Assembly (NCBI RefSeq): GCF_016741855.1
Contig: NZ_JAERRH010000010.1
Location: 62,001 to 126,000, forward strand
Source: Streptomyces musisoli
GTDB lineage: Bacteria; Actinomycetota; Actinomycetes; Streptomycetales; Streptomycetaceae
Reading direction: 5' to 3'
Length of the DNA stretch: 64,000 bases
Shown: in pieces, positions 56,761 to 64,000 of the stretch
Position numbering within the stretch: the stretch's first letter is position 1
Layout of the letters: each line of letters opens with the position of its first letter
Notes under the pieces: model-generated
Told to the model about the DNA's origin: nothing
Database searches by the model: none
What the model saw: only the letters and a program-made list of their open reading frames with translations
Program-made: the position numbers and the translations under genes

Positions 56761-57504
56761 TCACCCTTCTCGTACCGGCGTCGCGGTTTCCCACACCGCG
56801 TCGAAGCTGCTGGCGTAGGTGTCGAACATGCCGCCCTTCCCGCTGCGCCGGAGATGCCACACGGGAGCACCGTAAGCGTTCACGCCCCAGACATGGGCAT
56901 TGACCAGTGCCTGGTCATCCGCACGATAGATCGAGTTGTAGAGCGTGGTGGCATGGGTTCGAACCTCGATGCCAGGTACCCCGGCAAGCGGGCGGTAGTG
57001 CATGAGGGCGAGTCGGCAACGGGACTCGATCCCGTGGCCGAACCTCTCCTCCACGCCGCGCTGTTGGACATTCGCACTGTCCGGGTCGCCGATCGCGATA
57101 CGGACCGCACACCCGTCGTCCGCTCGCTCTCGCAACAAGTCGTTGAGCCGCGGGTACGCCTCGTGCAGGAAGACGGCGGCGTACACCAGCACGTCGATGT
57201 GCTCGCGCGCCTGGGTCAGCATGTCCACGAAGGTGGACACGGGGATGTCCGCCCGCTGGTCGTAGAGAGCCACAAGTTCCGGACTGACAGCGCGGGCAGG
57301 GCGTGCCTGCCGGAGCGCGGGCCATAGAGCGTGCACGTCTTCTCCTAGTATTTCCGCTGCCAGCATGGCCGTGGCCCGGCGCGGCGTACGCCCCAGATTG
57401 ACCCATCGTTCAACGGACTTGGGGTCGACTTCGACCTTGTCCGCAAGGGCGGCGTAAGTCCAGCCGCCGACCGCCATGGCAGCACGTAACCTCTCGTTCG
57501 GCAT
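56761..57504 (-). CDS. HTH regulator with PLD-like C-terminal domain
   Basis: The 247-aa protein begins with a Cro/XRE-type HTH (LRAAMAVGGWTYAALADKVEVDPKSVERWVNLGRTP). Its C-terminal part (ELVALYDQRADIPVSTFVDML, IDVLVYAAVFLHEAYPRLNDLL, VRIAIGDPDSANV) resembles phospholipase-D-like folds seen in actinomycete regulators. GGAGAG precedes the ATG. With the Nudix gene it makes the element's regulatory pair. Confidence 0.85.
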   Translation of the reverse strand: MPNERLRAAMAVGGWTYAALADKVEVDPKSVERWVNLGRTPRRATAMLAAEILGEDVHALWPALRQARPARAVSPELVALYDQRADIPVSTFVDMLTQAREHIDVLVYAAVFLHEAYPRLNDLLRERADDGCAVRIAIGDPDSANVQQRGVEERFGHGIESRCRLALMHYRPLAGVPGIEVRTHATTLYNSIYRADDQALVNAHVWGVNAYGAPVWHLRRSGKGGMFDTYASSFDAVWETATPVREG

Positions 57505-57599
57505 CCCAATCTCTCCTAACAGCCGGGGACGGCACTAGGGACGTTCTACCCGACGCGGGACGTCCCGAAGTGGGGTTTGTCGGAGGTTCCGACGTCCTG

Positions 57600-57851
57600 A
57601 TGAGCGGCAGGATGCTCGTCCGCATGGCGAGCAACCAGCAGACCGGACCAGGCATCGGTGAACTGGCGAAGGACACTGCCAGTGGACGTATCGGCGTCGT
57701 CATGGGCGAGGTCGGCGCCCGGGTGCAGATAAGGCCCGTCGGCGGCGTCGAGTGGGATGCCCTGCCGGACAACGTGGTGGCCCCGACCGCGCGGGAAGAA
57801 CTGAGCGCCCGCCTGGCCATCAAGAACGGCAACAGCCGGGACGGCCTGTGA
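57600..57851 (+). CDS. Small conserved AICE-type protein (83 aa)
   Basis: GIGELAKDTASGRIGVVMGEVGARVQIRPVGGVEWDALP: a short beta-rich protein of a kind often seen in Streptomyces integrative elements. Starts at ATG 57600, 57612 or 57624 are all possible. The stop overlaps the next ATG (TGATG). Confidence 0.7.
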   Translation: MSGRMLVRMASNQQTGPGIGELAKDTASGRIGVVMGEVGARVQIRPVGGVEWDALPDNVVAPTAREELSARLAIKNGNSRDGL

Positions 57852-57949
57852 TGCGCGCCATCGGCCGGTATGCGGGGGTCCTGTTCATCATCGTGATCAG
57901 CGGATCGTGTGGCCTGGTGATCGGCATGGCCCTCGGCACCAGCCAGTAG
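57851..57949 (+). CDS. Tiny membrane protein (32 aa)
   Basis: MRAIGRYAGVLFIIVISGSC followed by GLVIGMALGTSQ: one membrane span, translationally coupled to the preceding gene by a TGATG overlap. Function unknown. Confidence 0.6.
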   Translation: MRAIGRYAGVLFIIVISGSCGLVIGMALGTSQ

Positions 57950-57957
57950 ACCGGCCG

Positions 57958-58006
57958 CCCCGAACGGGGTGCCACCTTCCCTGGCTCCCCCCTTCCCCGT
58001 TCGGGG
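57958..58006 (+). terminator. Paired palindromes after the small operon
   Basis: CCCCGAACGGGG (57958-57969) and CCCCGTTCGGGG (57995-58006) are each self-complementary and also complement each other, giving alternative hairpins 8 nt after the membrane protein gene. Confidence 0.6.
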
Positions 58007-58099
58007 TCGGCCTTCCATCCCCCGGTCGCCATAGGCCGTGCCTCGGCGACCGGTGCGGGCGCAAGTGCCAGAGCACAGCGACACTCGAGGAGTATTCGC

Positions 58100-58543
58100 A
58101 TGACGGCAACGGCCAACGACCAGAAGACCGGTCGCGCGGTGGCTGGTGAGGAGCTGTTCGACAGCCTCACCCACTTCGTGATCGTCCACGACGGGCAGTC
58201 CCGCGAACGGGCCGAGCGGATCGCGGACCAGGCGGTGGCCTTCCTGGTCACCGCCGCGACCGCGACCGTCCCCATGGTCCCGTCCGACGACGTGGACCTC
58301 GGTCTGCACGCGCTCATCCTGCACACGAAGGAGTACGCCGCGCTTTGCGACCGGTACGCCGGCCGCTTCCTCCACCACAACCCCATGCCGGGCGGAGGGC
58401 CCCGTGACCCGAAGAAGGTCGCCGCGTCCGCGCACGCGATGAAGGCGGCCGGGTTCATGGTCTTCGACGACCTCTGGACCGTGGACGGCACGAACCTCGC
58501 GCAGTGCGACGCGGACTGCGGCCGTCCGTACGGTCAGGCGTAG
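58100..58543 (+). CDS. Glycine-rich-domain-like protein
   Basis: The 147-aa protein contains LFDSLTHFVIVHDGQSRERA, DDVDLGLHALILHTKEYAAL and DRYAGRFLHHNPMPGGGP, resembling Streptomyces proteins annotated as glycine-rich domain-containing. AGGAG lies 7 nt before ATG 58100. The His/Asp pattern suggests metal binding, unproven. It is common cargo in actinomycete integrative elements. Confidence 0.75.
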   Translation: MTATANDQKTGRAVAGEELFDSLTHFVIVHDGQSRERAERIADQAVAFLVTAATATVPMVPSDDVDLGLHALILHTKEYAALCDRYAGRFLHHNPMPGGGPRDPKKVAASAHAMKAAGFMVFDDLWTVDGTNLAQCDADCGRPYGQA

Positions 58544-58613
58544 CGACACGACACCAGCGACGCGGCCGGCCTCGATGCGGGGTCGGCCGCGCCGCCCGGA
58601 AGGAGAACAGACG

Positions 58614-59450
58614 TTGTCCGGGACACCCCCTGAACTTCCGATCGTCGTACTCGACGCACTGATGCCCAAGGCTCAGCGCCTGGTCGTTAATCGTCGGGGC
58701 TCGATGGTCTGGGAGGTAGAGAGCCATCGGGGGCAGTACGCCGTGAAGGTCGGTTACCCGATCGAGGCCACGGCCGACTGGCCCGCACAGCCCTGGACGG
58801 CACTCGCCCCCGCACGCGAAGGGGCCGTGCTGCACCGACTCGGCCTCGATGACTTCGCGTACGGCGAATGGGAGCTGGGCACCTGGAACTTCCAGCCGTG
58901 GCACGAAGGGCCCGACCTGTACGAGCTGTGGAAGCCCTGTCGTGAACCGGACTCTCGTACGGAACCTCATACCAGCGCGGTTCTCGGCTGCGTAGAGGCG
59001 CTGGCCGAGCTACATGACAAGGGCTGGGCCCACGGCGACGTGCAGCCCGCACACTTCATCATCGGCCCGGATCGCACGCACCTCATCGACCTGGCCTTGG
59101 CGCGCGGCGGACGCGTCCCCGAGGGGTACGACTTCCCGTTCCGCGGCTGCCTCGTCCACTACGAGGCGCCGGAGATCGCGCGCAGCGTGCTTGCGACCGG
59201 AGAGGCGCAACCTACGCAGGAAGCGGACATCTATGCGCTCGGCGCGTCCCTGCTCATTTCCGCCACGGGCTGGCGGGCCGTCGAGTACCCGGACGACGCA
59301 CCGCGCCCCGAGCAGAGACAAGCCGTCGCGAGCGGCAAGCGCCGGCCTGTGAAGGTGCATGGCGAGCTGGGCGAACTGATCGACGCCATGCTCAGTCCGG
59401 CGCCCGAGGACAGGCCCACGATCTACGAGGTCGGTAAGGCCCTGAGCTGA
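58614..59450 (+). CDS. Protein-kinase-like protein, probably degenerate
   Basis: A TTG start at 58614 follows AAGGAG at 9 nt (278 aa). The kinase fold is visible: VWEVESHRGQYAVKVGYP (Lys of strand 3), LGCVEALAELHDKGWAHGDVQPAHFI (catalytic loop HGDVQP with His where Asn is expected) and LIDLALA in place of DFG. YEAPEI resembles the APE motif. Altered metal-binding positions suggest weak or absent activity. The truncated integrase begins just after its stop. Confidence 0.8.
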   Translation: MSGTPPELPIVVLDALMPKAQRLVVNRRGSMVWEVESHRGQYAVKVGYPIEATADWPAQPWTALAPAREGAVLHRLGLDDFAYGEWELGTWNFQPWHEGPDLYELWKPCREPDSRTEPHTSAVLGCVEALAELHDKGWAHGDVQPAHFIIGPDRTHLIDLALARGGRVPEGYDFPFRGCLVHYEAPEIARSVLATGEAQPTQEADIYALGASLLISATGWRAVEYPDDAPRPEQRQAVASGKRRPVKVHGELGELIDAMLSPAPEDRPTIYEVGKALS

Positions 59451-59459
59451 GCCGTAGAC

Positions 59460-59977
59460 CCACCGTCCGGCAGGCCCGACAGCGAGTCGGCGGCGAACTG
59501 CTGATCGTCGCACCGAAGACTCAGCGCTCGGCCCGCCGCGTGGCTCTGCCGGCGGAGTGCGTGACCGCGCTCCGTGCCCAGCGCGCGCAGCAGATAGCCG
59601 ACCGAAAGGCGGCCGGTGCCAACTGGAAGGGGACGGGGCAGGGTCTCGTCTTCACCACGAAGAACGGGACCCCCATCGAGCCGCGCAACCTGAACCGGTC
59701 CTTCGAGACGCTGTGCGCTCGCGCCGGAGTCCGTAAGGTCCGCTTCCACGACCTGCGCCACACCTGCGCGTCCCTGCTCCACGAACAGGGCGCCGATGCT
59801 CGAATGATCATGGAAGTCCTGGGCCACAGCTCCATCCGCGTGACCATGGACATCTACACCTTCGTACGGCTCGACTCCCAGCGCTCCGCCTTCGACCGCG
59901 TCGGCGACGCACTGAGGGGTGACGGCAACGGGCCGGACGCTGACGACGGCCCGGCCGGTGTACTCGTGGCCGTCTGA
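59460..59977 (+). pseudogene. Tyrosine-recombinase integrase, 5'-truncated
   Basis: Integrase-like sequence begins directly after the kinase-like gene (VRQARQRVGGELLIVAPKTQ) and runs to 59977. It keeps the catalytic Lys strand (PKTQRSARRV), HDLRHT, LGHSS and nucleophile Tyr in MDIYTF, but the arm-binding and core-binding domains and the first catalytic Arg are gone. Recombination is therefore impossible. It points toward tRNA-Arg, the usual int position. A GTG at 59540 could express a 145-aa fragment. Confidence 0.88.
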
Positions 59978-60037
59978 TCGGTCCCGCTACCGCCCTCGGA
60001 GGCGGTTGCCGTCAAACCCTGCCGTCAAGGCAAAAGC

Positions 60038-60071
60038 CAGAGGCCCTGTGGATCACTCCACAGGGCCTCTG
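60038..60071 (-). terminator. Terminator of tRNA-Arg
   Basis: CAGAGGCCCTGTGGA pairs with TCCACAGGGCCTCTG over 15 bp with loop TCAC, 8 nt past the tRNA 3' end on the minus strand. It was supplied by the element. Confidence 0.85.
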
Positions 60072-60079
60072 AACTGTTG

Positions 60080-60152
60080 TGCACTCGGCAGGATTCGAAC
60101 CTGCAACCTTCTGATCCGTAGTCAGATGCTCTATCCGTTAAGCTACGAGTGC
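60080..60152 (-). tRNA. tRNA-Arg (anticodon ACG)
   Basis: On the minus strand GCACTCG pairs with CGAGTGC. The anticodon ACG (plus strand 60117-60119) lies in a proper 7-nt loop, and the T-arm has GGTTCGAATCC. CCA is not encoded. Its 3' half is the integration site of the relic element, and its wobble A is the substrate of the TadA encoded at 28308. Confidence 0.97.
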
Positions 60153-60350
60153 TTGTTCTTTTGTTTTGCCCCCGCTCCCGGCCCTTTCGGCCCGCTCGCG
60201 GCGACAGGAAGAACATTACATGACTGCCGCCGTCATGTGAAATCCGATCCGCGCACCCCTTGTGACCTGCGAAAACGTCGTGGACTGGGGAACCGGCAGT
60301 GATCCGCTCGGGCAGCCGGGAAGCGGCTCCGCGCAAGGAACCGGGGAACG

Positions 60351-60383
60351 CCGAAGCCCCGGTCCTGGGGACCGGGGCTTCGG
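60351..60383 (-). terminator. Terminator of tRNA-Ser(GCT)
   Basis: CCGAAGCCCCGGT pairs with ACCGGGGCTTCGG over 13 bp, 9 nt beyond the tRNA 3' end. Confidence 0.8.
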
Positions 60384-60391
60384 TATCGGGG

Positions 60392-60482
60392 CGGAGGCGG
60401 AGGGATTTGAACCCTCGATGGGCTTTAAGGCCCAAACCGCATTAGCAGTGCGGCGCCATAGACCGGACTAGGCGACGCCTCC
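60392..60482 (-). tRNA. tRNA-Ser (anticodon GCT)
   Basis: Acceptor GGAGGCG/CGCCTCC, anticodon GCT (plus strand 60444-60446), long variable arm GGGCCTTAAAGCCC and T-arm GGGTTCAAATCCC. CCA is not encoded. This is the third serine tRNA in the window. Confidence 0.96.
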
Positions 60483-60607
60483 AGCACAACCGTTCACGCG
60501 AGCGCGCGAATGGTGCGTGCAGATGATGACACAGGCGAGCACCGCGTCACCAATCGCCCCCCACGGTACTAGGCTCACCGGTCACAGGGCAAAGGGCTTC
60601 GCCAGGC

Positions 60608-60655
60608 GGTGCGCCGCAACGTCCGCGCGGTGCGCCGCAACGTCCGCGCCGGTCC
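60608..60655. repeat. 20-bp tandem repeat before the SSI gene
   Basis: GTGCGCCGCAACGTCCGCGC is present twice in tandem between tRNA-Ser(GCT) and the inhibitor gene. Confidence 0.8.
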
Positions 60656-60670
60656 GGCGTTGGACAGGGC

Positions 60671-61144
60671 ATGGTCTTCGTCCTGCCGGTCCCCGGGCGG
60701 CGCCTCCTCGTGGCGTCCCTGGCCGCCGCCGCTGCCCTGGCCCCGCTCACCGCCGCCCCCGCCGCCGCGTCCGGCGCCGCACCGCCGCCCCTCCGGCCCG
60801 AGGACCGGGGTGGTGATCACCTCACCGTCGTGGTCCGGCACGCAGGCGCCGCGCGGGACGGGAGGTACGAGCTGTACTGCCACCCCGGTGCCGGAACCCA
60901 CCCCGACGTCGCCGGGGCCTGCCGGGCGCTCGACGCGCACGCCCACTGGGGCCGGGACCCCTTCGCACCGGTGCCCCCCGACACCCTCTGCACCATGCTC
61001 TACGGCGGCCCCGCCACCGCCCGGGTCACCGGCACCTGGGCCGGCCGCCCGGTCGACGCCTCGTTCGACCGCGGTGACGGATGCGAGATCGGACGGTGGG
61101 ACCGGATGGTGCCGCTGCTGCCCAAGATCGGGCCGCCGGCATAG
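60671..61144 (+). CDS. Subtilisin-inhibitor-like (SSI) protease inhibitor
   Basis: The 157-aa precursor has a signal peptide (LLVASLAAAAALAPLTAAPAAA) and the SSI fold: LTVVVRHAGA, RYELYCHPGAGTHPDVAGAC, LCTMLYGGPATARVTGTW and FDRGDGCEIGRWD. Four Cys match the two family disulfides. In SSI the reactive bond follows Met in CPMVYDP; here CTMLYGG places Met-Leu at P1-P1'. Such inhibitors are secreted and block extracellular serine proteases that act around aerial growth. Confidence 0.95.
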   Translation: MVFVLPVPGRRLLVASLAAAAALAPLTAAPAAASGAAPPPLRPEDRGGDHLTVVVRHAGAARDGRYELYCHPGAGTHPDVAGACRALDAHAHWGRDPFAPVPPDTLCTMLYGGPATARVTGTWAGRPVDASFDRGDGCEIGRWDRMVPLLPKIGPPA

Positions 61145-61375
61145 CCGACGGAGAAGCGTGGCGGACGCACCGGTTCCGTAAAGGTCCCGCGAAGGTATCG
61201 GGAAGCCAGGGCATCGGTCACGCGTTCGCCGTCACTTCCTCGTGGGACCTCCCTCTCATCCGGCGCCGCGAGCACAACCGGTGCCCTTAGACTCCCTCGC
61301 GTGACACGTCGCGGGCCGGTTGGCAAGATGGCCCGAGCGGTCGGCAAGGTGCGGTAACAGGGAGGAAGGCGTCTC

Positions 61376-64000
61376 GTGAGCAGCAGGCCATCCCGAGGCG
61401 CTGCTCGCCTCGCAGCCATACTCGACGCGCTGCCGGACGCGTTGGTCCTGGTCAACGCCAACGGAACCGTCGTCAACGCCAACACCATCGCGCTGGAGGC
61501 CTTCGAGGCGCCGGGTACCGCGCTCGTCGGGCGCGGGCTGCTCGATCTGCTGCCGCAGTTCGACTCCCGGCTGATCCCCGGCTCCATGCGGCGCCCCGAC
61601 CACATGGATCCCCGGGGGCGCACGAAGCCGACCCGGATGGTCGCCCGGCGGACCGACGGCAGCGAGTTCCCGGTCGAGGTCACCAGCGCGAACCTGGAGA
61701 ACGGGCAGCAGGCGTACGACGGTTACGGCTACACCGGCGACGAGCTGCTGATGATCGTCGTCCGGGACCTGTCCGGGACCGTCGACACCGAGGCCGAGCT
61801 GGCCCGCTCACAGCGGCAGACCGAGATGATCCTGCGGGCCGCGGCGGAAGGTGTCGTGGGCACCGACACCGACGGGCGGATCGTGCTCGTCAACCCGGCC
61901 GCCGCCCAGATACTGGGGTACCGGGCCGGTGAGCTGGGCGGCAAGGAGCTGCACACCCTCGTGCTGCACTCCCGCGCCGACGGCTCCCCCTTCCCGTACG
62001 AGGAGTCGCCGCTCGCCGACACCCTGCGCTCCGGGCGCAAGCACCGGGTGCGCGGGCAGGTGCTGTGGTCCAAGGGCGACCAGAAGGTGTCCGTCGATCT
62101 GACCACCGCGCCGGTGCGCGACGGGGACCAGCTCGTCGGCGCCGTGATGACCTTCACCGACCGGCGGCCCTTCGACGCCCTGGCCGAGGAGAAGGACGCG
62201 CTGGAGAAGGCGCACGCCGAGGAGCTGGAGCGGCTCTCCGAGGAGCACGCCTCCGACCTGACCGCGCTGCGCCAGCAGCATGTCACCGAGATCGAGGAAC
62301 TCCGCGAGAAGCACACGGAGGAGCTGGCCGCCGGTGAGGAACGGTACGCCGCGCTCGCCGAGCGGGAGAAGGACCGGTACGAGGCCCTCGGCGGCCGCCA
62401 CGAGCAGCTGCTGACCCTGCTCGGGCAGTCGCTGCGCGGGCCGCTGGACGAGCTGCGGCACGAGCTGTCCGCGCTGGCGGCGGACGACGCCGGGCAGCTG
62501 TGGCCCGAGGCGAACCAGGTCCTGCACCACCTGTCGGCCGGCTACGCGCGGATCACCACCCTCATCGACAACGTCCTCGGCTATCAGCGGCTGGACGCGG
62601 GCGGCGAGGACATCACCCGTACCAAGGTGATGCTGGACGCCGTCGTCGCCGCCGGTGTGGACGGGGCCGTCGAGCTGATCGGGCCGGGGCGGGTGCAGTT
62701 CGCCGTGCACGCGCCGCCCATCGAGGCCGAGGTCGACCCGCAGCGGCTCGCCGTGGCGCTCGCGCATCTCGTGGCGGACGTCGCCGGGGTCGACGCCACC
62801 GGCAACACGCCCGTGTCGGCGGGCGGTTATCTGGACAACACCGTCGTGGTCGCCGCCGCCCAGCGCGGTGAGGTCGCGCGGATCGAGGTGCGCGGGCCGT
62901 ACGCCGGGGGAGACCCGGTGCACGAGCCGATCGTGCGCGGGATCGTGCGGGCCCACGGCGGTGTGCTGCAGACGCACGAGGTCCCGGGCATGAGCGGCAG
63001 CGCCTACGTGCTCGAAGTGCCGCTCGGCGGAGGGGCGGGCGCGGTGGCCGGGCAGGCGGCCTTGGGCACCGCGGCCGGCGCGCAGGTCCCGGGCGCCGGG
63101 GCCGATGCGCAGGTCCCGGGCGCTGGGGCCGGTACGCAGATCCCGGGCGCCGGGGCCGGTACGCAGGTCCCGGGCGCCGGGGTCGGTGCGCAGATCCCGG
63201 GCGCCGGTGAGGCCGACGCTGACGACTCCGGCGCGGCCGGACAGGGTCCCGGGGGCGGCCGGCGGCGGGCCCGGCGGGCCTCCACGGACGCCTTCCTGGA
63301 AAGTGACGTGCCCGGCGCCGGTGACGCCGGTGAGGCGGACGCGCCCACGCCGACCGGCCGGCGCCGGCGACGTGCCGGCGCGCCCGCCGAGGAGAACACG
63401 CCGGTCCCCGCCGAGAGCCCGGAGGGCGCGGCCGGCGGGACCGGCCGGCGCCGTGCACGGTCCGCCGACAACGTCCCCGGCAACGCAGACGCCGGTGCGG
63501 GCGAGGGCGTGGCCGAGGGCGCCGTGGTGACCGCCGCCGAGCAGGGCGCGGGGGCCGCCGCCTCGGGTACGGGGCTCGGCGGCACCGTGCCGCCGCAGGG
63601 CGTGCCCGTGCCCACGGGCCGACGGGCCCGCCGCGACTCGGGCGCCCCGCAGGCCGCCCTGCCGCCGGCGCTCCCCGCGGCCGGTGGCGAGCCGGTACCG
63701 GGCGCACCGGCACTGCCGGCCGCGCAGGCGGCCCTTCCGGCCGCGGGCGCCCCGACGGTTCCGGCCCAGGGCACGACGGCCCAGGGCGCGGCCACTCCGG
63801 CCCAGGGCGCGGTGGCTCCCGCCGAGGGCGCTCAGCCGACCGGACGGCGCCGGAGGGCGCTGGCCGCCGCGGCGGAGCGGGCCGCGGCGCAGGAAGCGGG
63901 CGGCGCACGCACGGTCTTCGCCCTGCCGCCGGCCGAGGCCGACCGGTCCCCGGAGACCGCGGCCCAGGCCGGCACGGTTCCGGCGAGCGACATGGCTCCG
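61376..64000 (+). CDS. Large PAS-domain sensor protein, 3' end outside window
   Basis: GTG 61376 follows GGGAGGAAGG at 7-8 nt. Visible: PAS domain 1 (ILDALPDALVLVNANGTVVN), PAS domain 2 (MILRAAAEGVVGTDTDGRIV), a coiled coil rich in Glu/Lys (about 260-345), a kinase-dimerisation-like helix (QLLTLLGQSLRGPLDELRHEL) with no clear phospho-His, then an ATPase-like region and a very long Ala/Gly/Pro tail. The tail holds AGAGTQVPG repeats and several PTGRRRR clusters. The open frame still runs at 64000 (875 codons). The complete protein may carry a further signalling domain. Confidence 0.85.
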   Translation, partial: MSSRPSRGAARLAAILDALPDALVLVNANGTVVNANTIALEAFEAPGTALVGRGLLDLLPQFDSRLIPGSMRRPDHMDPRGRTKPTRMVARRTDGSEFPVEVTSANLENGQQAYDGYGYTGDELLMIVVRDLSGTVDTEAELARSQRQTEMILRAAAEGVVGTDTDGRIVLVNPAAAQILGYRAGELGGKELHTLVLHSRADGSPFPYEESPLADTLRSGRKHRVRGQVLWSKGDQKVSVDLTTAPVRDGDQLVGAVMTFTDRRPFDALAEEKDALEKAHAEELERLSEEHASDLTALRQQHVTEIEELREKHTEELAAGEERYAALAEREKDRYEALGGRHEQLLTLLGQSLRGPLDELRHELSALAADDAGQLWPEANQVLHHLSAGYARITTLIDNVLGYQRLDAGGEDITRTKVMLDAVVAAGVDGAVELIGPGRVQFAVHAPPIEAEVDPQRLAVALAHLVADVAGVDATGNTPVSAGGYLDNTVVVAAAQRGEVARIEVRGPYAGGDPVHEPIVRGIVRAHGGVLQTHEVPGMSGSAYVLEVPLGGGAGAVAGQAALGTAAGAQVPGAGADAQVPGAGAGTQIPGAGAGTQVPGAGVGAQIPGAGEADADDSGAAGQGPGGGRRRARRASTDAFLESDVPGAGDAGEADAPTPTGRRRRRAGAPAEENTPVPAESPEGAAGGTGRRRARSADNVPGNADAGAGEGVAEGAVVTAAEQGAGAAASGTGLGGTVPPQGVPVPTGRRARRDSGAPQAALPPALPAAGGEPVPGAPALPAAQAALPAAGAPTVPAQGTTAQGAATPAQGAVAPAEGAQPTGRRRRALAAAAERAAAQEAGGARTVFALPPAEADRSPETAAQAGTVPASDMAP
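63070..63215. repeat. About 30-bp tandem repeats in the PAS protein gene
   Basis: GCGCAGGTCCCGGGCGCCGG-type units (GCCGGGGCCGGTAC alternating) recur about five times, coding AGA(G/D)(T/A)Q(V/I)PG blocks. Confidence 0.8.

Larger units (their letters stand above)
54522..60111. mobile_element. Decayed integrative element (AICE/pSAM2-like relic) in tRNA-Arg
   Basis: Direct repeats of the tRNA-Arg 3' end bound 5.6 kb. A truncated tyrosine integrase sits next to the intact tRNA, as in pSAM2-type elements, and an HTH gene coupled to a Nudix gene recalls their kor-pif region. The left half has lower GC than the chromosome. Replication (repSA-like), transfer (FtsK/TraB-like) and excisionase genes are missing, so the element cannot move by itself. 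Confidence 0.82.

Overview
The window is chromosomal DNA from a Streptomyces-like actinomycete. It is very GC-rich, uses GTG and TTG starts freely, and has genes packed by ATGA/GTGA overlaps. The order of conserved genes (purC, purD, dnaX with an adjacent SRP RNA, tRNA-Ser, upp, tadA, two SigB-family sigma genes) follows the core arrangement I recall for Streptomyces coelicolor. No replication origin, CRISPR array, complete transposon or antibiotic biosynthetic cluster is visible.

Layout. 1-10.5 kb: the 3' end of a NarL-type two-component kinase gene with its regulator, tRNA-Gly, purC, a dimethylformamidase-like gene, a degenerate M48-peptidase-like membrane protein, purD, dnaX and the SRP RNA. 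10.6-13.2 kb: tRNA-Ser(GGA) followed by a relic island bounded by a 38-bp direct repeat of the tRNA, carrying a frameshifted gene and a VapBC-type pair. 13.2-17.4 kb: two hypothetical genes and a CopC-CopD fusion. 17.5-21.5 kb: an iron-box-controlled divergent locus (Ntn acylase and siderophore N-acyltransferase on one side, siderophore-interacting protein on the other). 21.6-29.5 kb: repair, membrane, HerA-like and housekeeping genes (upp, tadA, tRNA-Ser CGA). 29.7-32.8 kb: sigF- and sigN-like sigma genes and a lipoprotein.

33-40.3 kb holds two efflux loci. In the first, a MarR gene precedes an MFS pump fused to beta-sandwich repeats and a YceI protein carrying the same domain. In the second, an MFS pump and a TetR gene lie behind a perfect 13-bp inverted repeat. 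40.3-46.5 kb is an operon of response regulator, kinase, GT2-GtrA glycosyltransferase and GT39 glycosyltransferase. 46.5-48.6 kb has DUF2797, a small membrane protein and a MarR gene. 48.8-52.5 kb is a polymorphic toxin locus: a 615-aa toxin with a YwqJ-like deaminase end, a SUKH-3 immunity gene, a free-standing deaminase cassette and a second SUKH-3 gene.

54.5-60.15 kb is a decayed integrative element in tRNA-Arg(ACG). It has 44-nt att repeats, a 5'-truncated integrase, an HTH-Nudix pair and small cargo genes. The window ends with tRNA-Ser(GCT), a subtilisin inhibitor and the start of a large PAS sensor protein that runs off the right edge.

The most interesting systems are the toxin-cassette locus, the iron-regulated acylase/acyltransferase module, the transporter/YceI pair sharing a fused domain, and the two tRNA-anchored relic islands.
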